NCBI RefSeq assembly: GCF_002277815.1
Contig: NZ_NKJI01000009.1
Coordinates: 62,001 to 126,000, forward strand
From: Pseudomonas sp. ERMR1:02
Lineage (GTDB): Bacteria > Pseudomonadota > Gammaproteobacteria > Pseudomonadales > Pseudomonadaceae
Reading direction: 5' to 3'
Length of the DNA stretch: 64,000 nt
Position 1 is the first letter of the stretch. Each line of letters starts with the position of its first letter. Below are positions 1 through 10,620 of this stretch, piece after piece. The notes under the pieces are model-generated. The model had not been told where the DNA came from and made no database searches. It saw only the letters and a program-made list of their open reading frames with translations. A program made the position numbers and the translations under genes.

Positions 1-1539
1 GCCGGTCTTGTCGAAAATCACCGTGTCGATCTGGTTCAGGCCCTCCAGCACATGACCGCGAGTCAGCAGCAAGCCGAGTTTGTGCAGGGTGCCGGTGGCG
101 GCGGTGAGGGCGGTCGGCGTCGCCAGGGACAAGGCGCAGGGGCAGGTCGCGACGAGCATCGCCAGCACAATCCAGAACGCCCGCGACGGATCCAGCTCCC
201 ACCACAGCAGGCCGATGCAGGCGGACGCGATCAGCGTCAGCAGCAGGAACCATTGCGCGGCGCGGTCGGCGATTTCCGCCAGCCGCGGTTTCTCGGCCTG
301 GGCACGATCCAGCAGACGGACAATGGCGGAAAGGCGGGTGTCCTGGCCCAGCGCCTGGACTTGCACAGTCAACGCGCCTTCGACATTCAGGGTGCCGGCG
401 GTGACGGGGTCGCCTGGAGTACGAGGTTGCGGCAGGTATTCGCCGGTCAGCAGCGATTCGTCGATGCTCGACTGACCACTGAGGATCTTGCCGTCAGCCG
501 GGAGGATCGCGCCCGGATGCACCAGCACCTGATCGCCCACCCGCAACTCGCTCAGCAGGATCCGTTCGCTCTGGCCGTCGTCGCCCAAGCGCAAGCAGGA
601 GGCTGGCAACAGATTCACAAGCTGTGCGGTGGCGGCCGCCGTGCGTTCCCGGGCGCGACGCTCAAGATAGCGCCCGGCCAGCAGGAATAGCGCAAACATG
701 CCGACCGCATCGAAGTACAGTTCGCCAACACCGGTGATCGAGGTCCAGATCCCGGCGATATAGGCACTGCCGATGGCCAGTGAGACCGAAACATCCATGG
801 TCAGGTGCCGGGTACGCAGGTCGCGCATGGCGCCCTTGAAGAACGGCGCGCAGCTGTAGAACACGATCGGGGTGGTGAGGAACAGCGCGACCCAGCGCAG
901 GATCGTGTGCAGTTCAGGGCTGAGGTCGATGTTGAATTCCGGCCAGGTGGCCATGGTCGCCATCATCGCCTGGAACCACAGCAGCCCGGCCACGCCGAGC
1001 TGGCGTAGGGCAAGACGGTTTTCGCTGGCCAGTTGTTCACTGGCGCGGTCGGCTTGATAAGGGTGGGCGGCATAGCCGATGTGGCGCAGTTCGCCGAGGA
1101 CTTGGCTGAGCGGCAATTGCGCGTCAGCCCAGCGCACATGCAAACGATGGTTCGACAGGTTCAGGCGCGCTTCGGCCACCGCCGGCAAGGCGCGCAGGTG
1201 TTTTTCGATCAACCAGCCGCAGGCGGCGCAACTGATGCCTTCCATCAACAGCGTGGTTTCGGCCAGTTCGCCTTCATGGCGAACAAACGGTTGCTGCACT
1301 TCAGCGCGGTCGTACAGCGCCAGTTCATCCACCAATTGCACCGGCAGCGCTTCGGGGTTGGCCGACGCTTCGCTGCGATGCTGGTAATAATTTTCCAGCC
1401 CGCCGGCGACAATCGCTTCGGCCACAGCCTGGCAACCCGGGCAGCAGAACTCGCGGGTTTGCCCCAGGACCGCCGCGGTGAAACGGCTGCCGGCCGGGAC
1501 GGGCAGGGCGCAGTGGTAGCAGGGAAGTGGAGTGGTCAT
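1..1539 (-). CDS. ccoI: Copper-translocating P-type ATPase CcoI (5' part; C-terminus beyond window)
   Basis: P1B-type ATPase that supplies copper for assembly of the cbb3 oxidase. I translated the minus strand from the edge: 513 codons are open. The N-terminus is cysteine-rich (CYHC at 7-10, CCPGC at 32-36), followed by a heavy-metal-associated domain with GISCAAC near residue 100, several membrane segments, the TGE actuator motif, the ion-path CPC at 466-468 and the phosphorylation motif DKTG at 510-513, where the window cuts the gene. An in-frame ATG six codons upstream is possible; neither start has a strong ribosome site. It lies downstream of ccoG and ccoH, the usual ccoGHIS order, which supports CcoI over other copper ATPases. 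Confidence 0.93.
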   Translation of the reverse strand, partial: MTTPLPCYHCALPVPAGSRFTAAVLGQTREFCCPGCQAVAEAIVAGGLENYYQHRSEASANPEALPVQLVDELALYDRAEVQQPFVRHEGELAETTLLMEGISCAACGWLIEKHLRALPAVAEARLNLSNHRLHVRWADAQLPLSQVLGELRHIGYAAHPYQADRASEQLASENRLALRQLGVAGLLWFQAMMATMATWPEFNIDLSPELHTILRWVALFLTTPIVFYSCAPFFKGAMRDLRTRHLTMDVSVSLAIGSAYIAGIWTSITGVGELYFDAVGMFALFLLAGRYLERRARERTAAATAQLVNLLPASCLRLGDDGQSERILLSELRVGDQVLVHPGAILPADGKILSGQSSIDESLLTGEYLPQPRTPGDPVTAGTLNVEGALTVQVQALGQDTRLSAIVRLLDRAQAEKPRLAEIADRAAQWFLLLTLIASACIGLLWWELDPSRAFWIVLAMLVATCPCALSLATPTALTAATGTLHKLGLLLTRGHVLEGLNQIDTVIFDKTG

Positions 1540-1565
1540 GTGGCTTTCACGAGACATTATCCGAT

Positions 1566-1674
1566 GATCGTTCCACGCTCTGCGTGGGAATGCCTCCCCG
1601 GACGCTCCGCGTCCGCTTCGGCGGGGACGCAGAGCGTCCATGGCTGCGTTCCCACGCAGAGCGTGGGAACGATC
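1566..1674. repeat. Inverted repeat pair, GTTCCCACGC family
   Basis: Two arms, GATCGTTCCACGCTCTGCG (1566-1584) and its near complement ending at 1674, flank a GC-rich centre. The same palindrome recurs at 18758-18790. It sits between ccoH and ccoI. It fits a dispersed REP-like element of fluorescent pseudomonads and could form a long hairpin in the ccoGHI transcript. Confidence 0.7.
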
Positions 1675-1682
1675 AGGTGGTG

Positions 1683-2222
1683 CTATTTTTCCAGGTCTTC
1701 GGCGCCCTGCAGCGGTTCGTCTCCGAGCAACAGGTCCTTGTCATGATCGACCGATTCTTCCTCGAACATGCGCCAGATGTGGTCGTCTTGAGTGCCGAGC
1801 AGTTCAACGAAACGGCGGCCTTCGATCTTGTCGCTCAACTGGCCGATGTAGCGGCCCTGTTCGGTTTCGCTGCGGGTCAAAACGATCTTGCGATCTTTTT
1901 CCGGTTGGGTCGGCGAGATCAGGTTCAGCTCAAGGGTTTTTGGCTGGCTGTTGCCGCTCAGGCGCAGATCGACTTCGCCGGTCACGTCATCCAGATGGAC
2001 ACTGGCGCGCATCAGCAAGGTCTGCGCCAGCAGTTCACGGTCCAGGGAGCGGTTGATGCCTTTGCCGGCCTCGTAGTAGTTATCGTTGACCAGGTTGTCG
2101 GGGTTGTTCACCGCGATGGTCACCATGGACAGCGTCAGGGTCACCGAGCAGGTCAGAATCCCGATGATGATCCATGGCCAAAGGTGCTTGTACCAGGGAC
2201 TTGCGGCGTTTGCTGCGGGCAT
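1683..2222 (-). CDS. ccoH: cbb3 oxidase assembly protein CcoH (FixH family)
   Basis: Small membrane-anchored protein needed for stable assembly of cbb3 cytochrome oxidase. It has 179 residues: one N-terminal membrane segment (about residues 12-37, rich in I, L, V and T) and a periplasmic FixH domain. I chose the ATG at 2222 because GAGAG lies about eight bases upstream. A TTG at 2237 overlapping the ccoG stop would add five residues. It follows ccoG closely, so the two are very probably co-transcribed and translationally coupled. Confidence 0.88.
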   Translation of the reverse strand: MPAANAASPWYKHLWPWIIIGILTCSVTLTLSMVTIAVNNPDNLVNDNYYEAGKGINRSLDRELLAQTLLMRASVHLDDVTGEVDLRLSGNSQPKTLELNLISPTQPEKDRKIVLTRSETEQGRYIGQLSDKIEGRRFVELLGTQDDHIWRMFEEESVDHDKDLLLGDEPLQGAEDLEK

Positions 2223-2233
2223 GATCACTTCTC

Positions 2234-3649
2234 TCAACGATTTTGTGGGCCGATGAATCGGCTCTTGGCTTCAACATGGATGCTGGTGTCATCGGCATCC
2301 TTGAGGATGAATTTCACCTCGTTGGTGCTCGATGGCAGGTGTTCCGGGGCCACGGACAATTCGGCTGGCTGACTGACGATATCGCCGGCCGCGACCTTGA
2401 TTTCGCGTCTGCCTTGCAGCTTGAGGTCCGGTAGGCCGGTCGCTTCAAGTACATAGGTATGGTCGCGCTGATCCTTGTTCATAATCTTCAGGCTGTAGAC
2501 GTTTTCGATCCGGCCCTCGGCATTTTCGCGGTACAGCACGCGGTCCTTGCTGACGTCGAAACCCACCAGCGAACGCATGAAGAACGCGGTCACCAGCAAA
2601 CTGATCATCGCCAGCAACACCACGGCGTAGCCGATCAGGCGTGGACGCAGTTTATGGGTTTTCTGCCCGGACAGGTTGTGCTCGGTGGTGTAGCTGATCA
2701 GGCCGCGCGGGTACTCCATCTTGTCCATGATGGCGTCGCAGGCATCGACGCAGGCAGCGCAGCCGATGCACTCGACTTGCAGGCCGTCGCGGATGTCGAT
2801 GCCGGTCGGGCAAACCTGCACGCACATGGTGCAGTCAATGCAGTCACCCAGGCCCTGGGCTTTGTAGTCGATGCCTTTTTTGCGCGGGCCGCGAGACTCG
2901 CCACGACGCGGGTCGTAGGACACGATCAGGGTGTCCTTGTCGAACATCACGCTCTGGAAGCGCGCGTACGGGCACATGTAAATACACACCTGCTCGCGTA
3001 GCCAGCCGGCGTTGCCGTAGGTGGCGAGGGTAAAGAAGCCGACCCAAAAGTAAGACCAGCCCTCGGCCTCACCGGTGAAGAACTCGATGGTCAATTCGCG
3101 TATCGGTGAGAAGTAACCGACGAAGGTCATGCCGGTCACGAAGCCAATCAGCAGCCACATCGCGTGTTTGCTGAATTTGCGCAGGAATTTGTTGGCACTC
3201 ATCGGCGCCTTGTCGAGCTTGATGCGCTGGTTACGGTCACCTTCGGTGACCTTTTCGCACCACATGAAAATCCACGTCCACACGCTCTGCGGACAGGTAT
3301 AGCCGCACCAGACCCGGCCTGCGTACACCGTGATGAAGAACAGACCGAAAGCGGCGATGATCAACATGCCCGACAGCAAGATGAAGTCCTGAGGCCAGAA
3401 GGTCGCACCGAAGATGAAGAATTTACGCTCCGGCAAATTCCACCAAACGGCTTGATGACCACCCCAGTTCAGCCACACCGTACCGAAATACAGCAGAAAC
3501 AACACAGCACCGCCGGCCATTCGCAGGTTGCGGAACAGGCCGGTGAAAGCACGGGTGTAGATCTTTTCTCGAGAGGCGTAGAGGTCGACGCTGTTGTTCG
3601 CGTTTTTGGCAGGGGGGGTAACGTCGTGTACCGGAATCTGGTTGCTCAT
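2234..3649 (-). CDS. ccoG: Cytochrome oxidase accessory protein CcoG (RdxA/FixG), 4Fe-4S ferredoxin-type
   Basis: Polyferredoxin-like membrane protein linked to copper delivery for cbb3 oxidase. About 471 residues. Visible features are several membrane helices, a CGYTCPQ motif after the second helix, a two-cluster ferredoxin segment (CIDCTMCVQVCP, then CIGCAACVDACD) and a C-terminal Ig-like periplasmic domain. Start taken at the ATG giving MSNQIP; an ATG three codons earlier (3658) is also open. First gene of the ccoG-ccoH-ccoI run, with an ANR-like box about 150 bases upstream. Confidence 0.94.
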   Translation of the reverse strand: MSNQIPVHDVTPPAKNANNSVDLYASREKIYTRAFTGLFRNLRMAGGAVLFLLYFGTVWLNWGGHQAVWWNLPERKFFIFGATFWPQDFILLSGMLIIAAFGLFFITVYAGRVWCGYTCPQSVWTWIFMWCEKVTEGDRNQRIKLDKAPMSANKFLRKFSKHAMWLLIGFVTGMTFVGYFSPIRELTIEFFTGEAEGWSYFWVGFFTLATYGNAGWLREQVCIYMCPYARFQSVMFDKDTLIVSYDPRRGESRGPRKKGIDYKAQGLGDCIDCTMCVQVCPTGIDIRDGLQVECIGCAACVDACDAIMDKMEYPRGLISYTTEHNLSGQKTHKLRPRLIGYAVVLLAMISLLVTAFFMRSLVGFDVSKDRVLYRENAEGRIENVYSLKIMNKDQRDHTYVLEATGLPDLKLQGRREIKVAAGDIVSQPAELSVAPEHLPSSTNEVKFILKDADDTSIHVEAKSRFIGPQNR

Positions 3650-3801
3650 CAGTTGCATCCCACGGCAGTGGAAAAATGCCTCGGTCAGTACGTGCCGACC
3701 GGGGTCAAAAAGGGGTGTTGCAGTGGCTCAATGATACGCCTGTCGCTCTAGCCTGCGGGTGCGACCTTTGGTCACGTTGGTGGAAATCAACTGAGCGTGT
3801 A

Positions 3802-3815
3802 ATGACCTGTATCAA
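3802..3815 (-). promoter_or_regulatory. Putative ANR/FNR box upstream of ccoG
   Basis: On the minus strand this reads TTGATACAGGTCAT, a close match to the FNR/ANR palindrome TTGAT-N4-ATCAA. It lies about 150 bases ahead of ccoG. ANR control of cco accessory genes is well known in Pseudomonas; binding here is inferred from sequence only. Confidence 0.45.
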
Positions 3816-3855
3816 TTGACTTGTGAATTATGGTCGGTTTTACGGGTGTCAGCTC

Positions 3856-4265
3856 TCATTCAGTCCATGGGTTGATTAACTGAACGCCGCTCGATTGGAA
3901 ATCGCTGACGTTACGAGTGACGACAGTAAGGCCATGAACCAGCGCAGTTGCTGCAATCAATGCATCTGCTTCATTGACGCGATCCGGAACATGCAAGCTG
4001 GCACACCGAAGGGCCACGGCGGCGTCGATCGGCAGGATTCTGGCATCGAAAGCCGGTAGGACGTGGCGCTTGAGCCAAGTGCGCAATACCTTTCCTTGAG
4101 CGGGATCGCGCCGCTCCATGCGTAGAACCCCTGTCTCCAGTTCCTTCAAGGTAATGGCGGAAATAAACATGCGAGGGCGATGATGCTTTTAGCCCAGGCG
4201 ACGACATTCGCATCAGCCTGGGGTTTGCGCAGTTCGGAAATCACATTGGTGTCGAGTAGGAACAT
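3856..4265 (-). pseudogene. VapC/FitB-like PIN-domain toxin, frameshifted
   Basis: PIN-domain ribonuclease of a type II toxin-antitoxin pair. Frame one begins MFLLDTNVISELRKP, the classic PIN start with its first acidic residue. Frame two continues MFISAITLKELETG and later NEADALIAATA and VVTRNV, which carry the remaining conserved acidic and Thr/Asn positions. One missing base near 4175-4177 (GGG on the plus strand, GGGG expected) separates the frames. Restoring it gives about 136 residues, the usual size. The ATG overlaps the antitoxin stop as TGATG, the normal coupling. Either a decayed toxin or, more likely, a base-calling error. Confidence 0.75.
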
Positions 4266-4521
4266 CAGGACAAATCCACGGGGCGATGAGTGATCACGGC
4301 GCGCTCGGTTTCGAACTCGATGTCTGCCGCTTCTGGCATTACCAAAGTTCGACGATGTCAGCGTTAATGCCGGTCAATTTTTGGTAGTCCTCAATGCTTA
4401 GCAGTACATGGGCCGGTTTGCCTCGGTCGGTGATGAAAACCGGTCCCTGACGCGTGGCTTTTTTGGCACCGCTTGTGTCCTGGTTGAATTCACGGCTGGA
4501 AATGGTGGTGATGGCCATCAT
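4265..4521 (-). pseudogene. Phd/YefM-type antitoxin, frameshifted near its C-terminus
   Basis: Antitoxin partner of the PIN toxin. A strong AGGAGG site precedes MMAITTISSREFNQ, and the first 60 residues match the Phd/YefM fold, including the segment PVFITDRGKPAHVLLS. The frame stops after DIVELW, but the next frame continues MPEAADIEFETERAV and ends exactly on the toxin ATG. One base missing in the AAA at 4344-4346 explains the break. Restored length is about 85 residues. The C-terminal arm, which normally blocks the toxin, is what the frameshift removes. Confidence 0.7.
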
Positions 4522-4768
4522 GCCTGACCCTCCTGAGCGTCTTAATGTAGAAACGTTACTACCTACTTGTAAGTCTCGCAATCTCGTAAGGCGAATGCTC
4601 GACCGCCGGTCATCGTTTAAGGATCTGCCCTACATGCCTTGTGACAAAGGCAGACTGATGGACGAACTGCTACGGCTGTATTGTTGTTTGCGCCGCCTAT
4701 GGCATTAAACGAGCGCCGCAAAATTGATTTTTGTTTCTGCGGCGGATTTTTTTCAAGGATGAAAGTTT

Positions 4769-5032
4769 ATGAATGACGCTATTGAACAAGAGTCGGATGT
4801 CAGTCGGGAAATCGAAGCATTGAGGGCAATCCTCAGTTCGGGAGCCATGGGAGCTCCCGCGCTAACGGCTTATCTGGAAGCGGCTCTTGCCGCGCTTGAA
4901 TCAGGGGGCGCATTACCCCAAGCCATGAGTCTCACAAGTGAGGCAAACAGCCGGAATGACAGGCCGAAAAAAGCCCGAAAGACCAAGAGCCTTGGTTCTC
5001 TGGATAGTTTGGGGGGTGGCAATATTGTCTGA
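4769..5032 (+). CDS. Small hypothetical protein, unknown function
   Basis: 87 residues, acidic and alanine-rich in the first half with predicted helix, then a basic stretch (RPKKARKTK) and a glycine-rich tail. AAGGATG sits about 10 bases upstream of the ATG. No family recognised. It is the only plus-strand gene in the cco block and sits next to the toxin-antitoxin pair, so it may have arrived with that insertion. It shares the terminator at 5087-5123 with the converging ccoP. Confidence 0.5.
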   Translation: MNDAIEQESDVSREIEALRAILSSGAMGAPALTAYLEAALAALESGGALPQAMSLTSEANSRNDRPKKARKTKSLGSLDSLGGGNIV

Positions 5033-5086
5033 GGCAGTCCATGGCTGCGCATGACTGACGCGGGAATCACCTTGCAGGTTTAAATG

Positions 5087-5123
5087 AAAAGGCCCCACCA
5101 ATTCACATTGGCGGGGCCTTTTC
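5087..5123. terminator. Bidirectional rho-independent terminator
   Basis: AAAAGGCCCC and GGGGCCTTTT arms around an AT-rich loop, flanked by A and T tracts on both sides. It ends the ccoNOQP-1 operon on the minus strand and the small plus-strand gene. Confidence 0.85.
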
Positions 5124-5144
5124 TTGTTGCTTCAAGCGTGTGCC

Positions 5145-6127
5145 TTACTGGGCGTTTTCCGCCACAGCCTTCTCGCCATGAGACAGGCTGTAAACGTAAG
5201 CGGCCAGCAGGTGAACCTTGTCGTTGCCCTGCAATTGCTCTTGCGCAGGCATCTGGCCCTGACGGCCGTAACGTATGGTCTGCTGCAGTTGAGCGAAGCT
5301 TGAACCGTAGATAAACGCTGCCGGGTGGGTCAGGTTAGGCGCGCCCATGGCCGGAGTGCCTTTGCCTTCCGGACCGTGGCAGGCCACGCAGTTGGCAGCG
5401 AACAGTTTCTGCCCGGCAACCGGGTCAGCCTTGGTGCCTTCCGGCAGCTTGCGGCCATCGAGGTTGGTCACGACGAACGCAGCAACGTCCGCAACGCCTT
5501 GTTCGCCGATCACTTCAGCCCACGCAGGCATTACCGCATGACGGCCGCCCATGATGGTGGTCTTGATGGTTTCCGGTTCGCCACCCCAGCGCCAGTCGGC
5601 GTCGGTCAGGTTAGGGAAGCCATAAGCGCCTTTGGCGTCGGAGCCGTGGCAGACCGAGCAGTTGGAGGCGAACAGACGGCCACCCATCTTCAAGGCTTGC
5701 GGATCCTTGGCCACTTCTTCTATCGGCATGGAAGCGAACTTGGCGAAGATCGGGCCGAACTTGGCGTCCGACCTGGCCATTTCCTTTTCCCACTCGTGAA
5801 CGCCGGTCCAGCCGGTCTGGCCGTTGGCGAACGCGGTCTGCTTCTCGTTATCCAGGTAGTTGTAACCCGGCAGCAGGCCTTTCCAGTTGCCCAGACCCGG
5901 GTACAGCACCAGGTAACCCAGGGCGAAATGATGGTGCCCACAAACAGCATGAACCACCATTTCGGCAGCGGGTTATCGTACTCCTCGATCCCGTCGAAGG
6001 AGTGCCCAACCGTCTCTTCGGTGGCCTCGCTGCGCTGGCCCTTGCGGGTCGACAGCAGCAGCCAGGTCAGGGAAAAGATCGTACCGAGACTGAGGACTGT
6101 GACGTACAGACTCCAGAATGTAGTCAT
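5145..6127 (-). pseudogene. ccoP: cbb3 oxidase di-heme subunit CcoP, copy 1, frameshifted
   Basis: Di-heme cytochrome c subunit that receives electrons for cbb3 oxidase. The N-terminal frame starts [13 protein letters not shown] and includes a membrane helix and the conserved [15 protein letters not shown]. The second frame continues [14 protein letters not shown] and carries two heme sites, CSVCH (about residue 155) and CVACH (about residue 246). One base is missing in the AAA at 5926-5928 (minus strand TTT where TTTT restores IIFALGY). Restored length is 327 residues. Last gene of operon 1. Probably intact in the organism. Confidence 0.9.
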
Positions 6128-6309
6128 TCTTTGTTACTCCTAGAAGCTTGCTCGACGTGCTTGATGGCTTCGGGATCATCCGCGAAAGGCAGCAAGGTCG
6201 CGTCTTCAAACTCCGACTTGCGCTTGGGGCTGAATACCCACAAGGCCAGACCAACGAAGGCCACCATCACAACGACGGTGCCCAGGCCACGAATCATCCC
6301 GATATCCAT
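6124..6309 (-). CDS. ccoQ: cbb3 oxidase small subunit CcoQ, copy 1
   Basis: 61-residue single-helix membrane protein: [21 protein letters not shown] forms the helix, followed by the conserved WVFSPKRK segment and an acidic tail. CcoQ stabilises the cbb3 complex. It lies between ccoO and ccoP and overlaps the ccoP start by four bases, the standard ccoNOQP layout. Confidence 0.92.
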   Translation of the reverse strand: MDIGMIRGLGTVVVMVAFVGLALWVFSPKRKSEFEDATLLPFADDPEAIKHVEQASRSNKE

Positions 6310-6314
6310 TTAGA

Positions 6315-6921
6315 TCACCGTTTGCTTTTGATGATGGTGCCCAGGCCTTGCAGATAGGCCACCAGCGCGTCCATTTCGGTTTTGCCCTTCACGGCATCCT
6401 TGGCACCGGCGATGTCTTCGTCGGTGTAAGGAACGCCGAGCGCGCGCAAGACTTCCATTTTCTTGGCGGTGTCTTTGCCGTCGAGCTTGTTTTCCACGAG
6501 GAACGGGTAGGCCGGCATTTTCGACTCAGGCACCACGTTGCGCGGGTTGTACAAGTGCGCGCGCTGCCAGTCATCGGAGTAACGACCGCCGACACGGGCC
6601 AGGTCCGGACCGGTACGCTTGGAACCCCACAGGAACGGGTGGTCCCAGACGCTTTCACCGGCGACCGAGTAATGGCCGTAGCGTTCGGTTTCAGCACGGA
6701 ACGGGCGGATCATCTGCGAGTGGCAGCCGACACAACCGTTTTTGATGTAGATGTCGCGGCCTTCCAGTTCAAGGGCGGGGCGAGGCTTCATACCTTCGAC
6801 CGGCTTGTTGGTGACGTCCTGGAAAACAGCGGAACGATCTGGGTCAGGCCGCCGACGCTGACGGCGATAACCATGAAGAAGGCCAGCAGGCCAATGTTCT
6901 TCTCGACTGCTTCATGCTTCA

Positions 6922-6922
<1 letters not shown>
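6315..6922 (-). pseudogene. ccoO: cbb3 oxidase mono-heme subunit CcoO, copy 1, frameshifted
   Basis: Membrane-anchored mono-heme cytochrome c. The N-terminal frame reads [20 protein letters not shown] into QIVPLF; the next frame gives [20 protein letters not shown] and the heme motif CVGCH near residue 62. One base is missing at AAAA 6823-6826 (the paralogous sequence needs five T on the minus strand before CCAGGAC). Restored length is 202 residues. Its ATG overlaps the ccoN stop (TGATG). The matching site in copy 2 is also broken, which points to a recurrent base-calling problem. Confidence 0.9.
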
Positions 6923-8362
<1,440 letters not shown>

Positions 8363-8446
8363 TCTAAGGTTCCACGGTTTGGGTGTTTTATTAGGATTAA
8401 AATCGGCCGCAAGTATGTAGAAAGAGTAGGGTCATTGCAACGCGCC

Positions 8447-8460
8447 ATGACCTGGGTCAA
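8447..8460 (-). promoter_or_regulatory. ANR/FNR-like box upstream of ccoN copy 1
   Basis: Minus strand TTGACCCAGGTCAT: the outer half-sites of the FNR palindrome are kept and the inner positions deviate. Centre about 46 bases before a start expected from the TACATA -10 candidate. Weaker match than the box of copy 2. Confidence 0.4.
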
Positions 8461-8801
8461 TGCGTTCAAATGCTGATTCTGCGGCCTTTCCATGCGCCGC
8501 GTAGGGACAAAATTGCCCACGGACAAAACGTCCCGCAAGACCGATCAGGCGAGGGGTCAGGTCGGATGTAACGGGGTGTGTTCAAACGCAACGATTGGGT
8601 GACCGAAGGCAATTGGCGCGACAGCCGGTATCTACCAGCCTTTGCGGCCTGTTATCGGGCAGATTCATCGAACACATCGTTCAGGGTCGACCTGGAACCG
8701 GCACTGGCCAGTCCGCATCGGGAGAAGCTTAGACCCGAATCCGGGGATTCGAAAGGCGGACTAACGAAGGGTGCGACAATGGGTCGCAAAGGGGAAGGGA
8801 A

Positions 8802-8827
8802 CTGCCGCATCCGGGAGAATGCGGCAG
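8802..8827 (-). terminator. Terminator of ccoNOQP operon 2
   Basis: CTGCCGCAT and ATGCGGCAG arms around an 8-base loop, followed on the minus strand by a pyrimidine-rich tract. Placed about 55 bases after ccoP copy 2. Confidence 0.6.
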
Positions 8828-8880
8828 CAGAGCGGTCGAGAATTAGTCGTTTTTGCCTTCAGCCTGCAAACGCTCTGTAT

Positions 8881-9794
8881 TCAGTCCTGCGACAGGCTGT
8901 ACACATAGGCGGCGAGCAATTGAACCCTATCGTTGCCGAGCAGTTCGCTCTGTGCCGGCATATGGCCCTGGCGACCATGACGAATCGTTTGCTCAAGCTG
9001 CGTCAGGCCTGTTCCATAGATAAAACCGGCCGGGTGCGTCAGGTTTGGCGCACCCATGGCTTCAGTGCCCTGGCCGTTTGCCCCATGACAGGCTACGCAG
9101 GTGGTGCTGAACACCTGCTGTCCGGCTTGCAGGTCGGCACCACTGCCTTGCGGCAATGGCAGGCCGGCCAGTTCGTGGCGCACAAAAGCTGCCACGTTTT
9201 TCACGCCGGCCTCGCCGAGGACCTCACCCCAGGCTGGCATCATCGCCATGCGTCCACCCATGATGGTGGTCTTGATGGTTTGCGCGTTGCCGCCCCAGCG
9301 CCAGTCGCTGTCCGCCAGATTCGGGAAGCCGAAAGCACCCTTGGCATCCGAGCCGTGGCACACCGAGCAATTGGAGGCGAACAGGCGGCCGCCCATTTTC
9401 AGCGCCTGTGGATCCTTGGCCACTTCTTCCAGCGGCATGGCGGCAATTTGGCGAAGATCGGCCCGAACTTCGCGTCGGCCTTGTCCATCTCCTTTTCCCA
9501 TTCATGTACGCCAGTCCAGCCGTTGTCGTAGCCCGGCAGGATGCCTTTCCAGTTGCCCAGACCGGGATAGAGAATCAGGTAGCCAACGGCGAACACCAAG
9601 GTGCCGGCGAACAGCATGAACCACCATTGTGGCAGCGGATTATCGTACTCCTCGATGCCGTCGAAGCTGTGGCCCATGGTCTGGTCGACGCTGCCCTTGG
9701 TTTCGCCCCGGCGGGTGCCGATCAGCAGCCAGGTCAGGCCGATCAGGCTGCCGATGGTCAGTACGCAAATCCACGTACTCCAGAAGGTGGTCAT
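8881..9794 (-). pseudogene. ccoP: cbb3 oxidase di-heme subunit CcoP, copy 2, frameshifted
   Basis: Second copy of the di-heme subunit. The N-terminal frame [15 protein letters not shown] runs to KFGPIFAK. The other frame gives [19 protein letters not shown] with heme sites CSVCH (about residue 141) and CVACH (about residue 231). One base is missing near 9445 (minus strand AAATTG where AAATTTG restores the KFA found in copy 1). Restored length is 304 residues, 23 fewer than copy 1, mainly because the linker between GYN and GWTGVHEW is shorter and an internal [12 protein letters not shown]-like stretch is absent. Confidence 0.9.
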
Positions 9795-9810
9795 GGCCGG
9801 GTACTCCTTG

Positions 9811-9999
9811 TTACTGCGGATTCTTGAGGGGGTTATCGGGTTGCGGCTCGTCGGCGAACGGCAGCAGGCGTGCTTCGGCGAATTGCGGGCTGCGCTTGCT
9901 GTTGAACACCCACAAGGTCAGGCCGACGAAGGCGACGAATACCACGACCGTGCCCAGGCCGCGGATCATTCCAGTGCTTATTTCAAAGAACATGGCCAT
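9811..9999 (-). CDS. ccoQ: cbb3 oxidase small subunit CcoQ, copy 2
   Basis: 62-residue single-helix protein ([20 protein letters not shown], then FNSKRSPQF), clearly homologous to copy 1. Positioned between ccoO and ccoP of operon 2. An internal ATG at residue 3 or residue 11 could also serve as start. Confidence 0.9.
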   Translation of the reverse strand: MAMFFEISTGMIRGLGTVVVFVAFVGLTLWVFNSKRSPQFAEARLLPFADEPQPDNPLKNPQ

Positions 10000-10002
10000 G
10001 GC

Positions 10003-10610
10003 TCACCTCTTGCTCTTGATGGCAGTGCCGAGCACTTGCAGGTAGGCGACCAGTGCGTCCATTTCGGACTTGCCCTTGAGCGACTCGACGCTGCCCGCGA
10101 TGTCGTCGTCGGTGTAGGGCACGCCCAGGGTGCGCATGGCGCGCAGCTTGGTTTCGGTGTGACTGCTGTCGAGTTGATTGGCCACCAGCCACGGGTAGGC
10201 AGGCATTTTCGATTCCGGCACCACGTTGCGGGGGTTGTACAAATGCGCGCGGTGCCAGTCGTCCGAGTAACGTGCGCCGACCCGGGCCAGGTCCGGGCCG
10301 GTACGTTTCGAACCCCACAGGAACGGGTGATCCCAGACGCTTTCACCGGCCACCGAGTAGTGACCGTAGCGTTCGGTCTCGGCGCGAAACGGGCGGATCA
10401 TCTGCGAGTGGCAACCGACACAGCCTTCACGGATGTAAATGTCGCGACCTTCGAGCTGCAGCGCGGTGTACGGCTTCATGCCTTCCACCGGTTTATTGGT
10501 CACGTCCTGAAAAACAGCGGGACGATCTGGGTCAGGCCGCCGATGCTCACGGCGAGCACCATCAGGATCAATAGCAGGCCGACGTTTTTCTCGATTGTTT
10601 CGTGTTTCAT
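10003..10610 (-). pseudogene. ccoO: cbb3 oxidase mono-heme subunit CcoO, copy 2, frameshifted
   Basis: Mono-heme subunit of operon 2. The N-terminal frame begins [17 protein letters not shown] and ends in QIVPLFFRT; the other frame supplies [20 protein letters not shown] and CVGCH. One base is missing next to the A5 run at 10509 (minus strand TTTTTC where TTTTTCC restores FFQDVTN). Restored length is 202 residues. Broken at the same place as copy 1. Confidence 0.9.
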
Positions 10611-10620
10611 GGCGGACTCC

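Larger units (their letters stand above)
8363..8880. other. Intergenic region between the two cco operons
   Basis: Contains the promoter of operon 1 (ANR-like box 8447-8460 and a TACATA -10 candidate at 8414-8419 on the minus strand) and, at its far end, the hairpin that ends operon 2 (8802-8827). The plus-strand reading frame across it is a shadow of ccoP copy 2. No other gene supported. Confidence 0.6.

Noticed and set aside
8578-9531. 317-codon plus-strand frame between and across the cco operons
   Set aside because: Mostly opposite ccoP copy 2 and continues through its terminator.
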